In this document: one piece after another, positions 58,260-64,000 of the stretch | How the letters are laid out: each line of letters opens with the position of its first letter | Position numbering within the stretch: position 1 is the stretch's first letter | Assembly (NCBI GenBank): GCA_016215025.1 | Contig: JACRMI010000020.1 | Location: 1-64,000, forward strand | From: Chloroflexota bacterium | GTDB taxonomy: Bacteria; Chloroflexota; Anaerolineae; UBA4142 | Direction: 5' to 3' | DNA length: 64,000 nt | The notes under the pieces: generated by a model | The model's input: the letters and a program-made list of their open reading frames with translations, nothing else | Told to the model about the DNA's origin: nothing | The model's database searches: none | Program-made: the position numbers and the translations under genes

Positions 58260-61200
58260 ATGGATCAGCGTATAAACGCAAACATGCATGTGATGACATC
58301 CCCGGCCCGGTCAAGTGCGTCAACCCACTCACCTATTCAATTATCATCCAACGCGCGAGTCGTGTTAGAGAAACGATACTTGCGTCGTGGCTTGGATGGC
58401 AAGCCCGCTGAAACCCCGGAAGAAATGTTCGACCGTGTTGCGCGAACGATTGCAGAACCTGAAGCCCGTTATGGTGGCGATGTTTCGGCATTACGTGAAC
58501 AGTTTTACAGTTTATTGACTAATCTTCAATTTTTTCCCAATTCTCCAACATTTACCGGCGCAGGCACGCCGCTCGGACAACTCGCAGCTTGCTTTGTGTT
58601 GCCCATCACCGATGATATGGGACGCGATTCGCGCGGCATTTTTTCCACACTGCGTGCCGCGGCATTGATTCAACAAACCGGCGGCGGAAATGGTTTTTCG
58701 TTTTCGCGCTTGCGCCCGCGGGGTGATCGTGTTCACACAAGTGCGGGTGTTGCCACCGGTCCTGTTGGATTTTTGCGCGTGTACGATACCGCATTTGGCG
58801 AGGTGGCGCAAGGTGGATGTTTGCTGCCCGCCACGCTGGTATTTACCGGCAATGGTTTGCTGAGACTCGATGAAATCGCCGATGTGCAAAAACCGGGCTG
58901 GCAAGCGCACACATTGCAAGTAGCAACGGACGAAGGGTGGCGCTCGTCGCCGCGTGCATTCAATAATGGCGTCGCGCCGATTTTGCGGATTCATACCCGC
59001 GAAGGCGTAAGTTTGGCTGGTACACCAGAGCATCGCGTCAAAGTGATGACAGACGAAGGACCGCGCTGGCGAACTCTGGAAGAACTTGAACCAGGTGATT
59101 GGATCATGGTTCAACTTGGACAACACTGTGGACAAATTCAATCTCTTCGTCAACCGACAAAAGGACATGGCAATCAAGTGATGCCACAATTGCCTTCAGT
59201 CCTCGATGAAGATTTGGCGTTCTTCATGGGGTGTCTTGTCGGCGACGGTTTTGTTGCGGCGCAACAAGACGATCATCGAGTTGGCGTGAGTGTATCACAC
59301 ACTTCATATCTCATGAGCGAAATGCCGCTCTTGTTGGAGCGTTTATTCGGAGTTCCGGTCCACGTTCAACAGAAACCGGATGATCGCTCTGTTACTCTTG
59401 TAATGGATAATCGCGCCGTCAAAGATTTCCTTTCACTCAATGCTCTAACCAAAGCGCGCAGTCGAGATGCCAGTGTGCCGCGTTTGATTCGACAATCGCC
59501 GCCGGAAATTGTGGGTGCATTCTTGCGCGGATTATTCGAAGCCGACGGTTCCTTGAGCAACGGTTATCCGAATTTTACGACTACATCGCCGCGTTTGGCA
59601 GAAGAAGTAGCGACGTTGTTGATCGGTCTGGGTTGTCCTGTCCACCTCCGTTCCGTGACGCCCGGTGTAACACACTATGGCAAGAATGCCGTATATCATG
59701 TGCGAATTACGAGTACGGTTGGATTGCAAGCATGGCGGAATTCGGTTGGTTGCGATCCTCGTTCCCGCTTCGCCGTATCCATGGCGTGGGAAAGCGATCT
59801 GCGCCGTGAAAGTTCCTATGTATTACCTCATGCGCGCTATTGGCTTCAACCTGTCCTCGATGCAATTACGCTCGAACAAGTCGATGCCCGTGGACGCGGA
59901 ATCAATTTTCGCAGTCGTGAGCCACGACTACGCCGCACATTGTTGCGCTACCTGCGCGGTGATCGAGAACTGACACGCTCTGGGTATGATTCGATGTTTC
60001 AACGCTATGCCGACTTTGCAGATCACGCCATGCCGCCAAAAGATCAGTGGTTTGTGCAGGTTGCCGGCGTTGAAGCTCAAGGCGAATCGCTCACGCTTGA
60101 CTTGGAAGTTGACGATAATCACACGTATCTTGCTTATGGGATGGTTACGCATAATACTAGGCGCGGCGCGAACATGGGCGTGCTGCGTGTCGATCATCCG
60201 GATATTTTTGATTTCATCCGTTGCAAAGAAAAAGAAGGCAACGTCAGCAATTTCAATATCTCGGTTGGCGCAACCGATGCGTTCATGCATGCTGTCGAAA
60301 ACGACGAAGATTTCGAATTGGTGAATCCGCGCGACGGCAAAGTGTGGCGGGTCGTTCGCGCGCGCGAAATCTTCAACGAGATCGTCAAGTTCGCGCATCA
60401 CAACGGCGAACCTGGGTTGCTGTTCCTCGATGCCGCGAATCGACAGAACCCTGTGCCGCATTTATACGAACTTGAGGCGACCAATCCTTGCGGGGAGCAA
60501 TATTTAGGACCGTACGAAAACTGTTGTCTCGGTTCGATCAACTTGGCGCAGTTTGTTACTGATGATGACAAGATGGACTGGGAGCGCTTGCGCCAAGCCA
60601 TCGAGCTATCGACGCACTTTTTGGATAATGTCGTCGATGCGAACAAATATGTGCCTGCCGTCCCGGAACTTTCCGAAGCGGCGCATCGTGCCCGCCGGAT
60701 CGGATTGGGCATTATGGGCTTGGGCGATACGATGTATCGACTCGGCGTGCGGTATGGCTCACATGCGGGCGAAGATTTCGCGGGACAGGTCATGGAATTT
60801 GTGCGTTATCACGCCATGAAGACGAGCATCGATTTGGCGCGCACACGCGGCGCGTTCTCCGCGATCAAAGGTTCGCTGTACGATCCGGAGCATTTGCGCT
60901 GGACGCCGCCCGTTCCACTCGAAGTGTTCACGCACGATTGGGGACGCCCGAAACTCGATTGGTCCGAAATCGTCGCGGGCATCAAAAAGTACGGTATTCG
61001 CAACGCGGCGCAGACCACCGTTGCACCGACCGGCACCATAGCGACGGTCGCCGGGGTTGAATCGTACGGGTGCGAGCCGGTATTTGCGTTGGCCTACACG
61101 CGGCATGTCAACGATCAAGGCAAAGATTTGCAACTCGATTACGTTAGCCCGTTGTTCGAGCGCGCGCTCAAACAAGCCAAAGTGGACGAAGCGACGCGCA

Positions 61201-62048
61201 AATCGATTTTCGATAAGGTGATGCTCACGGGTACGTGTCAAGACATCGATGCGGTACCGGAAAAAATTCGCGATACGTTTGTAGTGGCAAGCGACATTAT
61301 GCCGGAAGAACATGTCCGTATGCAAGCCGCGATGCAAGCGTTCGTCGATAACTCGTTGTCCAAGACGATCAATTTCCCAGAGACAGCCGCCGCCGATGAT
61401 GTTTCCAAAGCTTATCTGCTGGCATGGAAGTTGGGATGCAAAGGTATCACGGTTTACGTTGCAGGTTCGCGCGATCAAGTGGTGTTGGAGACGAAAGAGA
61501 CCGCCGACGCTGCGCGAAAAGTCGCGACCGTCGAACCGGAACCGTACGCCAAAAAGCCGCGCCCGCGCGCGGTGAATGGCGCGACGTATGAAATTGCGAC
61601 GCCGTTGGGCAAAGCGTACGTCACGATCAATCGCAATGGCGACGAGCAACCGTTCGAAGTGTTCTGCAATGTCGGCAAAGCCGGCTCGGATACGGCAGCG
61701 GTCAGCGAAGCGATTGGTCGATTGATTTCGTTTGCGCTACGGATGCCATCGCCGTTGACGCCGACCGAACGCTTGCAGGAAATTGTCGATCAGTTGGGTG
61801 GCATTGGCGGCGGCAGACCGATGGGCTTTGGGTTGCAGCGCGTGCGTTCACTGCCTGACGGCATCGCGCAAGCGCTATCAGAAGACTTGGGAACAGTGCG
61901 CCAACACGCTTCGCGAATCGAAGAGGCAGACACCAAGCAATTACAGTTGTTCAAGATTGGCGACCTCTGCCCAGAGTGTGGTCAAGCGTCGTTCGTGAAT
62001 GAAGAGGGTTGTCGCAAGTGTTACAGTTGCGGACACAGTGAGTGCTGA
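58260..62048 (+). CDS. nrdJ: adenosylcobalamin-dependent ribonucleotide reductase NrdJ containing an intein
   Basis: The precursor has 1262 residues: 816 of extein plus a 446-residue intein at 187-632. Class II RNR features are [20 protein letters not shown] (first redox Cys), [20 protein letters not shown] across the splice site, the NPCGEQ motif at 742 (296 in the mature enzyme) and a C-terminal zinc ribbon CPECGQ...[12 protein letters not shown]. It reduces ribonucleotides using B12 and is oxygen-independent. GGAGGAG precedes ATG 58260. It follows nrdR, its probable regulator. Confidence 0.95.
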   Translation: MDQRINANMHVMTSPARSSASTHSPIQLSSNARVVLEKRYLRRGLDGKPAETPEEMFDRVARTIAEPEARYGGDVSALREQFYSLLTNLQFFPNSPTFTGAGTPLGQLAACFVLPITDDMGRDSRGIFSTLRAAALIQQTGGGNGFSFSRLRPRGDRVHTSAGVATGPVGFLRVYDTAFGEVAQGGCLLPATLVFTGNGLLRLDEIADVQKPGWQAHTLQVATDEGWRSSPRAFNNGVAPILRIHTREGVSLAGTPEHRVKVMTDEGPRWRTLEELEPGDWIMVQLGQHCGQIQSLRQPTKGHGNQVMPQLPSVLDEDLAFFMGCLVGDGFVAAQQDDHRVGVSVSHTSYLMSEMPLLLERLFGVPVHVQQKPDDRSVTLVMDNRAVKDFLSLNALTKARSRDASVPRLIRQSPPEIVGAFLRGLFEADGSLSNGYPNFTTTSPRLAEEVATLLIGLGCPVHLRSVTPGVTHYGKNAVYHVRITSTVGLQAWRNSVGCDPRSRFAVSMAWESDLRRESSYVLPHARYWLQPVLDAITLEQVDARGRGINFRSREPRLRRTLLRYLRGDRELTRSGYDSMFQRYADFADHAMPPKDQWFVQVAGVEAQGESLTLDLEVDDNHTYLAYGMVTHNTRRGANMGVLRVDHPDIFDFIRCKEKEGNVSNFNISVGATDAFMHAVENDEDFELVNPRDGKVWRVVRAREIFNEIVKFAHHNGEPGLLFLDAANRQNPVPHLYELEATNPCGEQYLGPYENCCLGSINLAQFVTDDDKMDWERLRQAIELSTHFLDNVVDANKYVPAVPELSEAAHRARRIGLGIMGLGDTMYRLGVRYGSHAGEDFAGQVMEFVRYHAMKTSIDLARTRGAFSAIKGSLYDPEHLRWTPPVPLEVFTHDWGRPKLDWSEIVAGIKKYGIRNAAQTTVAPTGTIATVAGVESYGCEPVFALAYTRHVNDQGKDLQLDYVSPLFERALKQAKVDEATRKSIFDKVMLTGTCQDIDAVPEKIRDTFVVASDIMPEEHVRMQAAMQAFVDNSLSKTINFPETAAADDVSKAYLLAWKLGCKGITVYVAGSRDQVVLETKETADAARKVATVEPEPYAKKPRPRAVNGATYEIATPLGKAYVTINRNGDEQPFEVFCNVGKAGSDTAAVSEAIGRLISFALRMPSPLTPTERLQEIVDQLGGIGGGRPMGFGLQRVRSLPDGIAQALSEDLGTVRQHASRIEEADTKQLQLFKIGDLCPECGQASFVNEEGCRKCYSCGHSEC
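58818..60155 (+). other. LAGLIDADG-type intein in NrdJ
   Basis: The intein has 446 residues. It starts at Cys187 ([20 protein letters not shown], block A), has block [12 protein letters not shown], two dodecapeptide motifs ([12 protein letters not shown] near precursor residue 320 and [12 protein letters not shown] near 420), block [16 protein letters not shown] and block G MVTHN ending at Asn632. The next residue is Thr, a valid +1 nucleophile. All splicing residues (Cys1, block B TxxH, penultimate His, Asn, +1 Thr) are present, so it should self-excise. The Asp residues in both LAGLIDADG helices suggest an active homing endonuclease. Confidence 0.93.
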
Positions 62049-62085
62049 AACCAGTAGACAGTAGTCAGAATCCAGTATTCAGACG
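62049..62085. repeat. degenerate cagtat/cagtag word array after the nrdJ stop
   Basis: ccagtagacagtagtcagaa, tccagtattcagac: repeated cagta words of about 7 bp begin 3 bp after the nrdJ TGA. Confidence 0.55.
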
Positions 62086-62174
62086 GTGGCGGGTGACGCA
62101 AGTCGCTCGCCATTCAATTTGCGCGTATCTGCGACGCCAGGTAAAATAATCGCATTCCATGCCGAGGTTTGCCG

Positions 62175-64000
62175 ATGCCAAAGCACACGCCTGCCCGTGA
62201 GAAATTTGAAAAAGAACTCGCGACTCTGGTCGCGCGCTTCGATCAACATCGCGCGGATTATCTCCGCAGCGATTATTCCGAAGCGGAAGTGCGTTTGCAA
62301 TTTATCAACCCCCTGTTCGAGGCGTTGGGCTGGGATGTGCAGAACCAAGCGAGCAAGAGCCGCGCGGAATGTGATGTGGTCGTTGAACGCGGCGAGACCA
62401 TTGGCAATCCCGACTATGCGTTTCGACTCAATGGACAAACGCTCTTTTACGTCGAAGCCAAAGCGCCGCACGTATCGTTGGAAAAAAGCAGCGCCGCCTT
62501 GCAAGCAAAAAAATATGCGTGGAATACGCCAGAGCCGTTCGTATATTTTGCGGCGGCAACCGACTTTGAAGAATTTCGATTCTATGATGCGTCGCTGAAA
62601 CCCGACCCCAAGCATCCTCACGTCGGCTTGATTTTCTCCTATCGCTATAACGAATACCTGACGAAGCAAGCCCTCGACGATATGTGGCAATTGTCGTACG
62701 AAGCGGTCGGGGCTGGCTCACTGGAAAAACTGCTCAAGCCATCGGCGCGCGCTGCTCGTCAGCGTTCCCCACTCGATCAAATCTTTCTCTCCGATCTCAC
62801 TGCTTGGCGCGAGAAACTCGCCAAATCGATTTTCAAGATTCATCCCGAATTGATCGATACTGCCGATTTGAACAATGTGGTGCAGATTTTCTTGGACCGC
62901 TTGATTTTTATTCGCGTGGCGGAAGATCGCGGCGTGCTGGAAACCGGTCGGCTCAAACAAATCGCGCGTACATGGAAAGAGGGCGACCATGATCGGTCCA
63001 TCATGGCGGAATTGTTGCTCTATTTTCGCGACGTGAATGATCGATTGAACGGCGAAATTTTTCGCAGACATCGCTGCGAGGAATTGCGTTGGGAGTCTGC
63101 GCTCGCCGCCGAAATTGTTTTGGAAGGGTTGGAGCCGTACGATTTCAACAAGATTGGCGTTGAATTGCTCGGCTCGATCTACGAGCGTTATCTCGGCAAG
63201 ACGATTCGCGTGACGGCGACGCGCGCGGTGGTGGAAGACAAGCCCGAAGTTCGCAAAGCTGGCGGCGTTTATTACACGCCGAAATATATCGTCGATTACA
63301 TCGTCAATCAGACCGTAGGCAAATTGATCGAGGGCAAGACGCCCGCGCAAATTGCAAAGCTAAAAATTCTGGATCCGGCGTGCGGGTCGGGATCGTTCTT
63401 GATCGGCGCGTATCAAAAATTGTTGGACTATCACGCGGCGTATTACACCCAGCGCGCAAGTCGGCGAGGTGGTGGCGGGCTATCCACGCATCAAGCGCGG
63501 TTGCTGCAAGAACCTAGCGCGGAATACGGCGATTATAAATTATCGCTGGCAGAAAAAGCCGAAATTCTGCGGAACAATATTTTCGGCGTGGACATTGACC
63601 CGCAAGCGGTTGAGATCACGATGATGAGTTTGTACATCAAGATGCTGGAAGGCGAGCGCGGCGCGATGATGGGGCAAGGTATTCTCCCGCGCTTGAATGC
63701 GAACATCAAATGCGGCAACTCGTTGATTGCGCACGACATTGGCGTTTTGACGGAAGAAGATGGCGCGCGAATCAATCCGTTTGATTGGAACAGCAAAGGC
63801 GAGGGCTTTGGCGATATTATGGCGGCGGGTGGTTTCGATGCGGTGATTGGCAATCCGCCGTATGGGGCGTCATTTGGCGACAGTGAAGCAAAATACTTTG
63901 TTAAACATTATTCCGTGTTTGGCGATGTCAAAGATGTCTACATGTGCTTTATCGAAATGAGTATTGCACGATTAGCAAAGAACGGAAGATTTTCATTTAT
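62175..64000 (+). CDS. type IIG-like restriction-modification enzyme, N-terminal part (truncated by window edge)
   Basis: The frame from ATG 62175 (GAGG seven bases upstream) stays open for 608 codons to the right edge. Residues 30-100 form a PD-(D/E)xK nuclease domain: NPDYAF at 78-83, and LFYVEAKAP with Glu94-Ala-Lys96. A helical linker follows, then KAGGVYYTPKYIVDYIV and the N6-adenine methyltransferase with SAM motif LDPACGSGSFLIG (Asp400) and catalytic NPPY at 560-563. It joins cleavage and methylation in one chain, as in Eco57I/BREX-PglX-like or type IIG enzymes. The specificity domain lies beyond the window. It starts about 125 bp after nrdJ. Confidence 0.85.
   Translation, partial: MPKHTPAREKFEKELATLVARFDQHRADYLRSDYSEAEVRLQFINPLFEALGWDVQNQASKSRAECDVVVERGETIGNPDYAFRLNGQTLFYVEAKAPHVSLEKSSAALQAKKYAWNTPEPFVYFAAATDFEEFRFYDASLKPDPKHPHVGLIFSYRYNEYLTKQALDDMWQLSYEAVGAGSLEKLLKPSARAARQRSPLDQIFLSDLTAWREKLAKSIFKIHPELIDTADLNNVVQIFLDRLIFIRVAEDRGVLETGRLKQIARTWKEGDHDRSIMAELLLYFRDVNDRLNGEIFRRHRCEELRWESALAAEIVLEGLEPYDFNKIGVELLGSIYERYLGKTIRVTATRAVVEDKPEVRKAGGVYYTPKYIVDYIVNQTVGKLIEGKTPAQIAKLKILDPACGSGSFLIGAYQKLLDYHAAYYTQRASRRGGGGLSTHQARLLQEPSAEYGDYKLSLAEKAEILRNNIFGVDIDPQAVEITMMSLYIKMLEGERGAMMGQGILPRLNANIKCGNSLIAHDIGVLTEEDGARINPFDWNSKGEGFGDIMAAGGFDAVIGNPPYGASFGDSEAKYFVKHYSVFGDVKDVYMCFIEMSIARLAKNGRFSF

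Noticed and set aside
60759-61649. 296-codon open frame antisense to nrdJ
   Set aside because: It lies wholly over a conserved extein of nrdJ and shows no recognisable family.
62086-62598. Open frame overlapping the start of the restriction-modification gene
   Set aside because: The other plus-strand frame from 62175 contains the clear PD-(D/E)xK and methyltransferase motifs and stays open to the edge.

Overview
The window looks like a chromosomal segment of a Chloroflexota bacterium, probably Anaerolineae-like. This is inferred from the gene families, not from any database search. The pointers are a long run of GT-C membrane glycosyltransferases, a SARP/NB-ARC regulator, a secreted fibronectin-like protein ending in YLPLILR, a division/cell-wall (dcw) cluster led by mraZ, and a B12-dependent class II ribonucleotide reductase. 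I see no rRNA, tRNA, CRISPR array or IS transposase. No stretch of more than 300 bp lacks a gene.

Region 1 (1-26.2 kb) is a glycan-assembly island. Twelve polytopic GT-C type proteins (GT39/ArnT-like, PIG-V-like and GT87-like) run on the plus strand, many with overlapping stop and start codons. Among them is a single GT2 polyprenyl-phosphate sugar synthase (7584-8282) that could supply the lipid-linked donor. A 1270-residue secreted protein with about ten FnIII-like modules and a DOMON-like domain lies in the middle. An acyltransferase-3 (minus), a Cache-domain protein with a likely frameshift, fmt (minus) and an OpgC-like membrane acyltransferase (minus) follow.

Region 2 (26.3-36.5 kb) holds mixed housekeeping and accessory genes: a SARP-type regulator split by a frameshift in a (CG)6 tract, recJ, a Nudix hydrolase, a DUF167 protein, a LysM protein coupled to a beta-helix protein, a P-loop kinase, an RNase HI and a zinc-ribbon coiled-coil protein.

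Region 3 (36.6-56.6 kb) is the dcw cluster: mraZ, rsmH, ftsL, ftsI, murF, mraY, four accessory genes, murD, ftsW, murG, murC, an unknown membrane protein, murB, ddl, ftsQ, ftsA, ftsZ. A near-consensus promoter followed by four 10-bp-phased TGGG/AGGG repeats (MraZ-box type) precedes mraZ, and a second near-consensus promoter precedes ftsZ. murE is absent from its usual place.

Region 4 (56.6-64 kb) has a secreted Pro-rich protein, nrdR, nrdJ interrupted by a LAGLIDADG intein, and the 5' part of a type IIG-like restriction-modification gene that runs off the window.

The most unusual signal is a population of short repeat elements: tandem 7-, 8- or 9-mers, often followed by their inverted complement, and perfect palindromes. 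They sit at or directly on stop codons. Every gap longer than about 30 bp between neighbouring genes from rsmH to ftsZ contains one. Others lie in frame inside coding sequences, including a 50-codon insertion in MurG, a 30-codon insertion in MurF and a 63-bp heptamer array in a mannosyltransferase.
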